DNA of 64,000 nt from Ixodes scapularis (GCF_016920785.2 NW_024609951.1:124001-188000), one strand, 5' to 3'. Positions 32,571 to 44,456 are shown, counted from the stretch's first letter. Made by a program: numbers and translations. The notes: generated by a model not told the origin, from the sequence alone.

Positions 32571-32805
32571 GCACGCGGCGGAGCCGGGGACGGAGCTTCC
32601 CGGGTTGTTGGCGTCACGACATCCGTCCGCGGAGTTCTCCTTCGTGTGAATTGCACGCGGCATAGCCGGGGACGGAGCTTCCCGGGTTGTTGGCGTCACG
32701 ACATCCGTCCGCGGAGTTCTCCTTCGTGTGAATACCTATTCACAAGAAGGAGAACTCCGCGGACGGATGTCGGGACGCCAACAACCCGGGAAGCGCTTCC
32801 AAAGC
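32571..32805. repeat. Tandem copy plus palindrome of the same family
   Basis: About 83 bp beginning TGCACGCGGCGGAGCCGGGG is repeated directly (32571 and about 32655). The second copy then folds back on itself at about 32740 (GTGTGAATACCTATTCACAAG), giving a further palindrome that ends near 32800 in CCCGGGAAGC. Confidence 0.8.
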
Positions 32806-34029
32806 CCTTTTAGCTCGCAAGTTTTAAATCGGGATAGAAAACGTGATCATTTATAAGGTATTTTATCAAGGGCGATAATAATTTAGCACATTTGTTTTTA
32901 CAATTGGTCGGGCCTCTAATAGTAAATTCAATCGAATTACTACCTGTTCCTTAAAACCGTTATGTAAAAAAAGTTATTTAGCACATGTTTGTTTATTTTC
33001 CACCTTACTAAGGCAGTTATACTCTCATGTAATGCCCGCCAAGGCTGATAAATATTTTATGAAGACTGTACTCTTCTAACCGTCACCCCTTTTTTATAAA
33101 ATAGCTACGAGTTTAAACGAAACACCCTGTATATACATTCATGGCGAATGTACTCATATTAGCGGTACCTGGAATTTCGTTTGAATTTTGTCTGAATTAT
33201 TTTACTAATAAACAAAAAAGACTAAAAAATAAAGAAAACGCGCGATGTTTGAGAATGCACTTGAACCTATCACCTTTCCAGCCGTGATAGATAATAAAGT
33301 TTGTTACATTACTGCAGATCCACAAATGGAATGCGCTTCAACACAGGATAATTCATCGTAACTTTGGCGACGGTTCTTACTTTTATATCTGACTTACCTT
33401 GAAGCAATGTGTGACTATGTATCGAGTATATTTAATACACTAATGAAGCGACCTCTAAATATTGAAATTTCGTTGTTCTAGAAAAGCAATGCCGGTTATC
33501 AAAATAATAAATATGCCAACATCTTCAATAAACTACAATTAAAATACCTTTACAGGAGTCACTTTTTTTTCAATCCTAATCCAACTCTCATGCTCGTTTC
33601 CTGTTTCGGCCCCTAGTTTCTTCGCACTTAACAGATTTGATCACTATTCGATAACATTTATTTGCAGGACTGTCAAAGTTTATCGCTGAGTTTTTTTAAC
33701 TGTCTAGAGTTTCGAGCCCCTTATAATATCAGACTGCAACCCACGCAGCCAAATAACCCTCCTTCTTGTGATGTTTTTAGCACACTAGCACCTCCATTAG
33801 TCTCGCTGCTCTGGTTTATTTTGCTTTATTCATACAAGAAAATCAACTGGTTCTTTAGAATCAACGCACCGCACCCAGAGGCATTATTTTGAAGCTTTTA
33901 CAGGTTACCAAGATTTCCAGAAAGTTGATTTGGGAAAAGCTTAGCGTCAAATCTCCACTGGACCGGGTTGCATTCACAAGGCCGGTGCAATCATGTCCGT
34001 GTCACCATTATGCACTGGCGCGTTACCTT
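32806..34029. other. Unassigned; single mariner-like terminus near 33125
   Basis: The sequence TTTAAACGAAACACCCTGTA at about 33112-33131 is the complement of a TACAGGGTGTTTCG terminus, typical of mariner-like ends in arthropods. No partner was found upstream, so it is an isolated end or chance. Confidence 0.35.
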
Positions 34030-34853
34030 CAGACTTGTACGTAGTTCAACTACTCTATTCAAGTTTCTGTAGTTTAACTACTTTTCTGAGTAGTTTACTA
34101 ACTTTCAATTACAGTTTTATTTCGGTGATTAGTAGTTTACTTTAATTACTTTTTCCGAGTAACTTTTACTCAAGCTACAAATTACTTTCGAATTTTAGCG
34201 GTTGTTTTTCCTATCAACAAACATTCCTGCACCGAGGAGATAAGATGCTGGAAGACCAGATGATATTTGCAAGGAGGGGGAAGCATGTGCCGTAGAAAGA
34301 GGGGGAGGCGGGAGAAAATGGTTTGGAGAGTCCGAAACCCCCGAAACTTTTCACAAGCCCTCCTCCCCTCTAATTTAGTTTCTAATTTACTTCAAGTAGT
34401 TTTAAATGTACTTTACGCAATACTGTAAACAAGCAAACACTGTAAAAAAAATCAAGCTCAGACAGTGCTAAACCCCGTAGTTAAAATGACACATTCGCAC
34501 GAAGTACATCATTGACCAAACAAACAAGAAAGTACAAAACAATTAGGCACGCAGATGCAGAACCAGCTATTAAAACATTTCTGTGAAAAAAAAGATTAAT
34601 ATTTGGCTAGCACAATTTCGCTAACGATTAAAAACTCTGTACTTTCTTTTGACCATAAAAAACACAAAAGTAACTTCAAAAGTAACTTCAAGGTAATTGC
34701 CTGCTTTTTTACGGTATTTAGTCATTTTCTCGCTTACTTTTTGTTTGAGTAATTTCTACCCTACTCAAATTACTTTTGACGTCAATACTCAGTAACTTGA
34801 CTTAATTACTTTTCTGAATAACTTGTACCCCCCCCCCCCCCCCCCCATGTCTG
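34030..34853. mobile_element. 824-bp hAT-like non-autonomous element
   Basis: Begins CAGACTTGTACG and ends GTACCC(C)nATGTCTG, so the termini read CAGACWTG inward. Both subterminal regions are rich in AGTAACTT/AGTTACT motifs in opposite orientations. The flanking octamers GTTACCTT (34022-34029) and GTTGCCTT (34854-34861) form an 8-bp target duplication with one mismatch, the hAT signature. A C19 tract (34828-34846) has expanded inside the right end. No transposase. Confidence 0.78.
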
Positions 34854-34861
34854 GTTGCCTT

Positions 34862-35584
34862 ACATACTATATTTACACTATTTCTAAACATATATTATAT
34901 AGTGTCTTCGTTCGATAACATATGACGCCGATGCGGCTCTCATGCTCGTGTCTCTCGTGACCTTTTTTTTTTTTTTTTTGTCTGGTTACCAGAGTGTATT
35001 TGCTGTGTGCGCAAGCTATATGGGCGCATTTAGAGTTATCATCATTACTGTTTGTGAAATAGCGGGCAGAAAATATGTAAGCCGCCGCAGCAGATTTCGT
35101 GCCTCGTAATCTATGTAGCTTCGTGCGTTGTTCATATAACGCGGCGAAGCCTGCATTACGCATTGTTTTTATTGGTGCTGTCGGATGTCTGTGGCATAAT
35201 AATTTATCACAACTTTAAGACATGGCACGCGTATGGTCGTTCTAAGCAAACTTTTTTTTTAAAGATGAAGTGTCGTAGCTCAGGGATTGTAATATATCAC
35301 TCTCTGCCCAGTACTAAAGTGCCAGGACAGGAATTTTAACGTCCAACACATTATGCCAGTGCAGGACCTACCACAGCGAACACGATGTACTTTCTATTCG
35401 AACGAGAAGAAATGGAGAAAGAAATACTCATCAAGCTGTAAACTGGCAAGCAGACTAGAAAAAAAAAATTACGTGTGTATAAAAACTCCAATAAAAGCAA
35501 CTTTTTATTACCTATTGATTCAACTCAGTTCCGCGAGTGCTAGTCTCATAAGAACCAGCTTGATATTATTCCATCACGATCATC
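34862..35584. other. Unassigned
   Basis: A T18 run near 34962 and short frames without domains. Confidence 0.4.
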
Positions 35585-35936
35585 TGGTGGGCTAGTTGGT
35601 TGATCATATTGTTGAATTAAGAGCGCAAATACTACAAGGAAGGAGAGACAAAGGAGACAGGATAGAGCGCTGAACTAACAACTGACGTTTAATGAAAAAG
35701 AGAAAGAGGAAAAAGAACCCAAGAATGCTTTTAAAACATGCCTAATAAAAACCCGCAAAAACATATGCTATAGCTTGAGTTGCCTGAAAATGAATTGCTT
35801 AGAATACCAAGCTTTAAGCTGCTCGCTTAAATGACTTGTTGAAAACGATCGAGTCCTGGGACGCCTTGAATAGAAACTCCGGTACAAAAGGAGAGAGGAA
35901 GCTTACGTTTAAAATATTCACAGACGCTAAGGATCG

Positions 35937-36305
35937 TTAAAGATCGCGACTTAAAAAGTAAAGTTCTTTTGGTGACAAGGCCACGGACGGCGCGCTTACG
36001 CAGGCATCCCCACTGGACAGAATAACCGGTGCCTCGTAGAGCTCGCGAGTTTGTCGTTCCCCGAAACGTTTCAGGATTTTTGTTTTCCTGAACAAGGCGG
36101 AGCACTGGCAGTCCCTGACATGTATGGCGAAGTAGCCTGCTGGCGACGACTTTAGTGATACGGCATGTTTTCTTAGACGATCGTTGACACACCTTCCTGT
36201 CTGACCCACATACACTTTCCCACAGTCGTATACGAAACGGTATTTCGTATACGACTGCACATTGGCATTCGACGTACCTTTGCTGATGTTGAACTCCGCA
36301 CACAC
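35937..36305 (-). pseudogene. PLE GIY-YIG endonuclease domain
   Basis: About 122 codons: R-F-V-Y-D-C-G-K-V-Y-V-G-Q-T-G-R-C-V-N-D-R-L-type core (GIY-like FVY, then VYVG), the catalytic Arg in V-N-D-R, His of R-K-H, a CCHH-like C-x-C/H set (H-V-R-D-C-Q-C), and the conserved T-R-E-L-Y-E-A glutamate segment. C-terminal S-V-A-L-S-P-K-E-L-Y-F-L matches other PLE ends in this window. The frame is intact for this domain only, since the N-terminal RT is absent. Confidence 0.85.
36228..36262. repeat. 15-bp-arm perfect palindrome in the GIY-YIG coding region
   Basis: CAGTCGTATACGAAA, five bases, then the exact complement. It encodes the residues just before the VYVG strand of the PLE nuclease. Confidence 0.8.
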
Positions 36306-36856
36306 CCTGTTGCTGCTGCTTGTTGTTCATTTTCTGACACACTGGAAAAAATCCTGAAACGTTTCGGGGTACGACGAACTTGCCAGCTCTACGAGGCACA
36401 TGTTATTATGACCAGTGGGGATGCCTGCGTAAGCGCCCCGTCCGTGGCCTTGTCACCAAAAGAACTTTACTTTTTAAGTCGCGATCTATAACGATCCTTA
36501 GCATCTGGGAATAATTTAAACGCAAACTTTCTCTTTCTTTTTCCTACCGGAGTTTCTATTCACGTCGTCCCAGGACTCAATCGTTTTCAACAAGTCATTT
36601 AAGCGAGCAGCTTAAAGCTTGGCACTCTTAGCAATTCATTTTTAGGCAACTCAAGGTTTAGCATATGTTTTTGCGGGTTTTTATTATGCATGTTTTAAAA
36701 CCATTTCTGGGTTCTGTTTCCTCTTTCTCCTTTTCATTAAACGTCAGTTGTTAGTTTAACGCTCTATCCTGTCTCCCTTGTCTCTCCTTCCTTGTCGTAT
36801 TTCCGCTGTTAATTCAACAAATTCGTATTACTTTTCGTTTTTTAAACCAACTAATA

Positions 36857-37843
36857 TGTTTCCCAAACCAACTGACTAACGTCTGGATGGCTGACTTCCA
36901 GGTTAGTTAAAGCTAAATGCCTATCCAAAGTGAATTAACCTACCACGAAATAAATCATGAATTACAGTTCAATTGCAGTTCAAAAATGATTATATAAGTG
37001 ATATAGCAGATGTTCAAATCTTGAAAGCGCGGTAGGCAAAGTCCAAATTTACTGTCAGTATAGATGGCATGCTCATAAATTTTAGGCTTATTGTGAATGA
37101 CGCGAATGTTACCGGTGTGCTAACCGATTTTCAGACCACAGAATTATACTGATCGTAGGACGCATGAAATTAAATAAATAGAAATATTAATAACTAATTT
37201 TTCTCTGGTTGTGTTAATATTATAGTACTATTAATCATCACCACTCAATCCTTTATCCGTGGGGCCGCGGCCCAACATTTTCACATCATGTTTGTTTCTT
37301 TTTGAGGTGCTACTGTGTCTATTGAGGATCAGCTTCCCCAACATCCGAGGAGAAACATTATTGTTGACCTTTAGCAGAATCTTCTACTTGAGGCAGGTTC
37401 TCTTTTACTTTCATCTGCATTTCTCACATGACGCAGTCCGTTGACATACACAACCTGTATCGCGCCTGAAAAGAAACTAAGCTGGTTTAGAAATGGTGGT
37501 CCCTCTCACATTAAGTAAATGATTGGTGGCGAAATCTTTTATCGTATTAAACGAGTATGAATCCCTTCCACGCTCATTTCTGGACTTATCGAGCTCAACG
37601 TCGTGATATACCTTTTTTTGTTATAAAATATACCGCGATTTCTATTTTACTGCCGCATAGTTTCAAGTGTCTATAAAAGGACTAACGTTATTCAAACAGA
37701 AAAAAAAAGGGTCGATGAGTCTTCGTACTCAAGGCCACGACTACAATGTTTATACTTTTCAAAAGTTTTGGAATAAGAATTTATTTTATAAGGAAATGAT
37801 TTAATTTTTACCCTGCTTATCGTCAAGGGGTGAATACTCATAT
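36857..37843. other. Unassigned AT-rich DNA
   Basis: Only a short plus frame (37259-37444), without recognisable domain. Confidence 0.45.
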
Positions 37844-37846
37844 TAA

Positions 37847-38405
37847 TGGTGTATTCGCACGAGAGATCTTTATCCCCGGAGAAAGCCGAGTACGTCATAG
37901 AGCTGAGAGAAGGAAACGGCACGAGAAGGAGGAGGAAGTGGAGAAAATCCAAGCGGGCATTCGCACGACGAAGTCGCATACAGTTGGGTCGCCGGAGTCG
38001 TTCTTTTCGCAAACCTATTGGCGACTTTCGGGGGCTCATTGGACAAAAAGCAGGGAAAAAATAATAAACAAAAGACACCCCACCCTTCAAGCCTGCTGGC
38101 GACTTTCGGGGGCTCATCCAACAAAAAAGCCGGCAAGGAATAATAAAGAAAAGGCACCCCACACTTCAAAGCTGTTCGTCATTACCCAAAAGCAGGGGGA
38201 CAAAAGAGGGGGCCCGACCGCTCCGACGGATACCGACGGAACGGCGGAGATTCTGTAGGCCTGTCACAGATTCTCCTCGGAACCCCGCGAGCTCGCCGCG
38301 AGGTCGGGGGATCAGCGAACATTCGTGACGCGGAGCACGTGACCTCAAAACTCGATGACGTTTATCTTTCTCCTCGGGAAGAAACTCCGTCGTGCGAATA
38401 CACCA
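37847..38405. mobile_element. 559-bp MITE with TAA target duplication (Harbinger-like)
   Basis: Perfect terminal inverted repeats TGGTGTATTCGCACGA (37847 on, complement ending 38405), continuing with mismatches for about 50 bp. TAA flanks it at 37844-37846 and 38406-38408. A 3-bp TWA target is typical of PIF/Harbinger. The interior has an approximately 75-bp direct duplication (CTTTCGGGGGCTCATTGG and CTTTCGGGGGCTCATCCA, near 38025 and 38103). Long frames on both strands inside it are shadows. Confidence 0.85.
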
Positions 38406-38452
38406 TAACACACATATTCGGTGTGAATTAGTTTGGTAGTACATTGCCCAAC

Positions 38453-38476
38453 TAATATATATATATATATATATAT
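38453..38476. repeat. (AT)n microsatellite
   Basis: Abuts the left terminus of the next element. Confidence 0.9.
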
Positions 38477-40144
38477 CAGGGTTGGGCAGTATCGCGATAC
38501 AAATGTATCGCGATAGTATTTCAGAAATACATTTTGTATCTGTATTTCTGTATCGCCATATATTTTGTTCACCAGTATCTCTATTCCTGTATCGAAATAC
38601 ATTTGTAATTTTTTTGTATCGCGATACAATCAGGGTGAAATGTATTTCGTTATATTTCTTGAGAAATACTCCCTCCCTCCTCTCCCCCCCCCCCCCCCCC
38701 TCCGCCCCGGAAAAAAAGAAACAAAAAAATCCGAACGCATTTCTTTTTTTTTTTTTACTTCTGAGGGCACCAGACTCACCAGAGTCATGGAGATGCTGGG
38801 GCATTGTTACTATGCTGACCAAGGTTCCTTTTGATTCTGCAAACTATTTTTCTATGCGTCTTCTTCTCTGTTCTGAGAAGTGCTGCGCAGTCGGGGACTC
38901 GAACCAGGTGGCGTGTCAGGAGTGGAGTCAGAGCATTTTCTGCCGCAGGTCCTTAGGTAGGGATTTCTTGAGTCATTGTTTGCTGGCATCTAATGCCCGC
39001 TGCTAACCGTCTCTCTCGCCTTAGCGTACACAGTACACCCAGCCGGCAAAGCTGAGTCACATTCCGTTGCAGCACGAGCCTGGCAGTGGCTGACTTGAAA
39101 TAGTAGAATGACTCACGCTGTGATGTTCAAGACATATTCGAATGCATCTGCGGCTTCGCCCGTAATATTGCACGGCTCAAGGGTACGTCATCAGCCGACG
39201 TGAAAGTGACCCGCTGCTCTGGTGATCCGAAACTCAGAAGGAGGCCAGAAGTGGCCTCGCTGTGCCTGTGCCATCCCAGTCTACGTACTCCCGCGACTCG
39301 TCTCGAGACCGCTGTTTCTCGGACAGCTCGCACCTCTGCCGGCAATATCAGCTCGCAATCCACGAGGTCTCTGTTTGGATAATGCTAGGCAAAACTTGAG
39401 GACTGCAATCCGTGCGTCGGTGGCGGAGGGTCGGTAGTAAGGACCTTCAGAACAGGGATGCCACCGTATCGTTTTTTCAACCGTAACAGAAGATAAAACA
39501 TGTATTCCAAGATGCTTCAGGTGGTCCACTATTTTCAGAAATTCCAAATGACACTGCATGTACGATCTTCAACTAGGTAACCTACAACGAAAGTACGTAT
39601 TGTCCTTTCACACAGCAGCGTGGTAAATTTTCATGTTCAAGGCCACACCTACAGGTAAAGAGTACTAGTTTATTCCACCCTGACATCATGTGATCAATGT
39701 TGACAGGATTCCCTCGTCACACAGACAGGATGTCACGGAAGGGACCGCGGTCAGCCCTTGATGGAACGTTTTTTTTGCGCCTATTAAAGACTCCCTGTCG
39801 TCCAAAACCACTACTTTCAAGGCAAAGTGTCAAGCCTACAGGACAGTAATTTCGGGATCGAAAACATCCACTTCAAACTTCAAGCTTCATCTCAGTTGGC
39901 GTCTCAAACATTTTGGAAAATGTATTGCTGTATCACTATTTCTGTATTTGTATTTCTGCCCTCCCTAAAATGTATTCCTGTATTTGTATTTCCAAATACT
40001 TTTTGCCTCTTTTTAAAATTTATTTCCGATACGTATTGCGATACATTTTCACGGGTATATCTTTGTATCAGTATTTTAGCTACTAATTTAATGTATCCCA
40101 GTATTTGTATTTCCAAATACATTTTTAAGTATTTCTGCCCAACC

Positions 40145-40147
<3 letters not shown>
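38477..40147. mobile_element. 1.67-kb element with CAGGGTTGGGCAG termini
   Basis: Left end CAGGGTTGGGCAGTATCGCG, right end TTTCTGCCCAACCCTG. Subterminal regions on both sides (38490-38670, 39910-40140) are dense in GTATT/AATAC and TATCGCGATA motifs in opposite orientations. Both ends abut AT repeats, so the target duplication is ambiguous. The interior has C17 (38684-38700), a tRNA-like B box on the minus strand near 38890 (GGTTCGAGTCC) and no recognised transposase. CAGGGTTGG-type ends are seen in hAT-like elements; this assignment is tentative. Confidence 0.75.

Positions 40148-40232
<85 letters not shown>
40148..40232. repeat. Long (AT)n microsatellite, about 42 units
   Basis: Uninterrupted; the Tyr-Ile repeat frames on both strands are artefacts of it. 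Confidence 0.95.
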
Positions 40233-40236
<4 letters not shown>

Positions 40237-40849
40237 CACGAAGTAACAATGCTTCAGTGCCACTAATAATAATTGTTATGGTTAAGCTTGAAAATGCAAG
40301 AATGTCGATTAATAGCACTCCCTTATTGAAGAGCCGTTTATGGGGTACACCGAAATTTTAGAAGGGTCTTGATGCACAATTCAACAATTTTTGAGAGTTC
40401 CGCGACTTCGTCGAAGTTTTCAAAGGGGATTGAGTTACCCTCGAAATATTTTTGAGTTGTTGGAGAAGCAAGCATAATTTGGAGAGTCCTAGAGGTTATA
40501 TCGCAATTAATTTTCGGGAGAGCACATGACGGCTCAAAAGAGCATGAACGTGTCTGTTAAAAAAATCACGTGACCCTTCAAGATATATACCGGGAAAGCC
40601 GCTTTGCAATTTTCTGATTGCGACCGCAGCGGGCGATCACTCAGGGTATGCTTCCTGTCCCGTGCTTGGGATCTATCTTCTAAAGTAGCTCACAGCGCGG
40701 ATACGGAAGACGGCATTTCAAAACCGTGTTTATTTCACCTCTTGGTATGTGTGGCTTTAGAAGATTATTATGCGAGCGAAAAGGACGCCAGGGACGCCAT
40801 CGCGATGGCACAAGGGACGACGCCGTGACCGTGCTTGGGATTTCGTAAA
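40233..40849. other. Unassigned
   Basis: The 74-codon plus frame at 40604-40828 has no domain I recognise. Confidence 0.4.
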
Positions 40850-42753
40850 TACAGGGTGAAACAAGGAGACGCCAGGCTCTTTAAATCGACCGGAAAATTC
40901 GGTTTCTTAACCTATCGCGCTACGACTTTGTGCAGCGTTGCCCACAGATGGTGCATTTTTTTTTTTTTGTAAAATTCGCGAAGAGCGAACTTATCTGAGG
41001 AAAAAGTAAAGAAAGGAAAAGGCTTAGCTCTTATGGAAACGCAGCGACGCCACCGGTCTACAAACAACACGGCGCCGTTTCGCACGGAAGACAGATGGTG
41101 CAAGCGGTCGCGACGTCAACTGCCGCCAACGAACGAGCCGACGACGCCGAGAGCCGGCCCTTTTGCAGACAAAAGAACCGCAGTTCCTTGCTGTTACCGC
41201 GCATGTCTTTTTTGTTCCTGCGACTGTCGCCGCCTGCGGAATGCGCGCCGCTTTTGAGTCGAAAAGAACGTCTGCTAAAGACGCCGCCTCTCGGTGCCAG
41301 GGGGGGGGGAAGATGCCGCCGCTTCCCATGCAACCTCCTCAGAATTTACGGCGCTTCGTGGGCGCCGCCATATTAAAACTTGATACCAGTGTTGCTGCAA
41401 CTGTAGGTCATCTTTGAGCTAGAGCTGACGGAGAAAATCTGGCCACGGCGCAACGCCGATGTACGCTGGAAGCTAGAGCCGGTTTGCTTTCGTTGTTTTT
41501 GTTTGGTCGGAGACAATCTAGCAACAACGCACGTTCAACATGGCGCCGGTATTGTTTTGGTTTGACGTGACGCGAGAAGCTCCGCGGTTTGCGAGCACAT
41601 GTAGCGAAGACGTGACCGGGAGAAGTGCCCCTGTGATGTTCCCGGACGACGGAAAGTAGCATTCGTAATCGTCGTGTGTGCTTTGAAAGCGAAGAGAGCC
41701 ACAGAGTCCTCGAGTGCGCAACCACAAGCCAAGGTTCACGACAGCGCTGCGTTGACTTCGGCGATCTCGTTCTATTTGGTGTGTGCAACACGGCGATGCG
41801 GCAAAGAGTTAAAATGTTTGTGGTCTGTGGTTGCGGTGCTTGGAGACGAAGCGCAAATTGGTTATTGTGAGGTTGAGGTTCAACGGGTTAGTCCCGTTGT
41901 CGTCAGCTGATCCGGACCAGCTGGTCCGGTAGGACGCCAGCGAGCGTTTTTAAAAGTAAATCTTCCTTCGTTCCGTTTCAAAATGTGGAAGTTTCTCGAC
42001 GCATACCGTGAGTAAAAAGCTGCGGGCGTTTTCAACAAAATTACGTCGTTTTAATTGAACAATTGACTCCGGATTCTTGTTCTAAATCTGCCGTTTTTAT
42101 TCTTCGTGCTTTACTGCGTTTGCACTGCGACGCGCACCGCTCGAGTAGATGATTCGGTCCTGCAAAGGACCGGTTATACATAATTTCAAGGAGACTTAAT
42201 TCACCAACGATATTCTCCTGTAAATCTCGTGTGAGTTTCTCGCGCTCATCATGCGGTGTGAATAAATTTGGGCAAGATTTCCTACTTCCACAGATACATA
42301 AACTGAGACCATTTTTTACGTAGTGAACATAGTGATTCTTTATTTTGGGTAGAGGTGTTGGAGAATTTATTATGGTACAATCACTTGAGAGTTTAGAAGT
42401 TGGAGAGAGCGAACAAGCTTTCCCAACTTCGTCTCTTTTCTCTCTGGCACTGCCCTTAGTTTCAAGTTGCAGTTTCAGTAGACATACCTACTAGCAGGTA
42501 CAAACTGCTCTAAAGCAGGTAAAAGACTGGTAAGTCAGGACGGTGCGGACTCCGTGTTTCGCACTTTTCGCAAGGTGACTGGCAAGGTGACTGGGTAAGT
42601 GCTTTTGCAATGTATGCGGAACATGCAAACGATTTTCTTATGCCCGTCGTTTGCGTCTCCAGCAAAACGAATAAGATGATCTACAAAGGCGCAATCACAA
42701 GCAAAAATTTACAATAATAGTGCGTTTGATTCGGTGGTCCGTGTAGTTGTATT

Positions 42754-42881
42754 TTACCCTACTTTCTGCAACACGGTGTCATGACGAAGAGCTAGAACGT
42801 TCACGGTTTGTGCTGGGCTACCGGTTGACGGAAGCCCGCATCGACGCTGGGTGCACATGTGCTGTTGTAGTGGCTCTAGGC
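42754..42881 (-). pseudogene. ORF segment downstream of the hAT insertion
   Basis: Reading minus from the left target octamer, the frame is open for about 41 codons to a stop at about 42756. It is in register with the frame coming from 44691-44457 across the 8-bp target duplication, so the two were one ORF before insertion. No domain recognised. Confidence 0.5.
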
Positions 42882-43289
42882 CAATGGTCTCAAACTCATA
42901 AAAGTGTGGGGGCCAAATAGCCCACACCGGAAAGGTCATGAGCCAAGGTAAGACGGGGGACGGGAGGGGGGCTAAAATGTTATAGAGAAGAGACCTCGCT
43001 CTCTATGCTTTTTGTAAAATCAGAGTTTTGCCAGTGTGGTCTTTCGCTTTCATGTGTTTTGTGACTACTCTGGGCCCTGCCGTGATGTGATAACTAGAAT
43101 TAAAATGACACCACCCCGCCAACGTGCTGCGATTTTTAATAAAACAAGGGAAGATGTATACTGTCGTTCCGAAACTCTAAACATATTAAAAAAATCGGTT
43201 AATTTGGCATTTCTTGCTTTCCTTACGATTTTTATTACAACACTGAGCAAATACTTGTCTTTTAATTGTGACATTTTTTGAAGGCGAGG

Positions 43290-44085
43290 ATCCCGAGCGT
43301 CTCGCTGCCTCGGTTACATAAGACGGAACCTGAAATCGGCTCCCCTATTCGTGCGAAAATTGGCTGATGAGACATACATTCGACCCAAATTAGAATATGC
43401 TGCGGCCATTTGGAGCCCTCACCAAATATACTTATTAAATCATCTTGAGGCAGTCCAGAACCGCGCTGCCAGGTTTATTTTGAAGAAATACGATTGGTCG
43501 GTTAGTGTATCCGCGCTGAAGTGCGAACTGAACCTTCCTTTACTAAACGTCCGCCGTAAGACAGCGCGACTCTGTCTCTTTCACAAAATTTATTACTACC
43601 TCCCTGCGCTCCGGGACCCGCTCCTCCTACCCCCGAGGCGATCTTCATCGCGGCTAAATCACCCGTGTCACGTTTCCCGCATCTCAGGCAGCACAACCTA
43701 TTTTAATTCCTCCTTCTTCCCTCGTACTATTGTAGACTGGAACGACCTCCCCTCACTTATTGTGACCCAGACGGATCTCACCGCATTTGGCAACGCTCTT
43801 TGTGCTCATTTCTGTTAGTCCCACTGTGCCTTTTTTTTTTTGTTTGTTTGTTTGTTTTGTGCTTTACTGGCTGTATCAATGTTTTCATCCCCTTACATCC
43901 CCATGTACCCAGACTAATTTGTGTATTGCCGTTGCTCGTGGCGATGCCACGTTGTTTTGCAGCACCCCATGTATTCGCATATGTCGTTGTTACTATTTTA
44001 TACTCTCGTGTTATGTACCCCCCCTTATGTAATGCCCTCAACGAGGGCCTTTAAGGGAACTTGAATAAATAAATGAATAAATAGC
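43290..44085 (+). mobile_element. 5'-truncated CR1-like LINE inside the hAT-like element
   Basis: Plus-strand copy that starts within the RT thumb/C-terminal domain and ends with GAACTTGAATAAATAAATGA-type tail repeats at about 44061-44085. The 3' UTR contains GAGGGCCTTTAAGGG. The 5' truncation point is near 43290. Confidence 0.88.
43309..43818 (+). pseudogene. CR1-like LINE C-terminal domain, frame intact
   Basis: Open from about 43309 (L-G-Y-I-R-R-N-L) to TAG at 43818. It contains Y-I-R-P-K-L-E-Y-A-A-A-I-W-S-P-H, then L-E-A-V-Q-N-R-A-A-R-F-I and near the end F-F-P-R-T-I-V-D-W-N-D-L-P. No internal stop over about 170 codons, so this is a comparatively young insertion, unlike the copy at 4844-5356, which belongs to a related but distinct subfamily. 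It lacks RT catalytic residues because of truncation. Confidence 0.88.
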
Positions 44086-44456
44086 TTTATTTTTGGCTGT
44101 TGCTCCGGCTGATCGAAAGTTCGCGCAGCCGAGATGCACCCTTCAACGAAAAGCTCGCGCTTGCGACCTGGTAGCGGAACAGTTGTACATTACAAGAAAG
44201 CTGGGAAGCAAAAAATAAAGCGAAACATGGGGAAAATAAACACAGATAAGTATGAACTATGCGAATGCGTTAAAAGAGCAGAGTTGCTTTTCGAGCGAAA
44301 ACGAATCGGCGAGAAGAAATCACGAAGCCGCAGAATTTTCTAGCGCTCGAGTCATGGGGACCGCGACTTGTACCCGGTTGCCTGCGGGCCGCGTCCCAGC
44401 GAATCACGGGCCACATGCGGCCCGCGGGCGGAGTGTTTGAGACCCCTGCTCTAGGC

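Larger units (their letters stand above)
30896..32575. mobile_element. Foldback-type element with nested palindromes
   Basis: Outer inverted homology: 31236-31400 (containing GTTATTATAATG and TGAAGCAGACAGCAACCAG) matches the complement of 32215-32370, around an unpaired core at about 31400-32210. The motif CGTCATCCCTTTTTGACG occurs at 30896 (+), its complement near 32395, and again at about 32556 (+). Each arm carries its own GC-rich near-palindrome (30925-31223 and 32394-32570). The core has a 61-codon plus frame (31520-31705) without a recognised domain. Confidence 0.75.
35585..36856 (-). mobile_element. Penelope-like element with inverted partial copies
   Basis: Minus-strand copy: the GIY-YIG domain and 3' UTR run from about 36330 down to about 35585, ending in the complement of GGGCTAGTTGGTTGATCAT. 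A second copy of the same 3' portion lies head-to-head on the plus strand (about 36340-36856, ending AAACCAACTAAT). Inverted homology covers about 480 bp per arm (35611-36100 against 36330-36818, for example GCATGTTTTAAAA and CAAGTCATTTAAGCGAGCAG). Such inverted pseudo-LTR organisation is typical of PLEs. The reverse transcriptase is missing. Confidence 0.85.
42882..44448. mobile_element. hAT-like element with exact 8-bp target duplication
   Basis: Ends CAATGGTCTCAAACTC and, inverted, CAGGGGTCTCAAACAC. The right end continues inward as the GGGCCACATGCGGCCCGCGGG block common to many hAT elements. CTCTAGGC is duplicated exactly at 42874-42881 and 44449-44456. The interior has a CR1-like LINE insertion (about 43290-44085) and only short frames without transposase motifs, so it was non-autonomous or is gutted. 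Confidence 0.9.

Noticed and set aside
33112..33131. Mariner-like terminus
   Set aside because: Only one end was found, so no element can be delimited.
38885..38905. tRNA B box (GGTTCGAGTCC, minus strand)
   Set aside because: No A box at a suitable distance and no cloverleaf; treated as part of the interior of the 38477 element.
40088..40318. Tyr-Ile repeat ORFs on both strands
   Set aside because: Translation of the (AT)n microsatellite.
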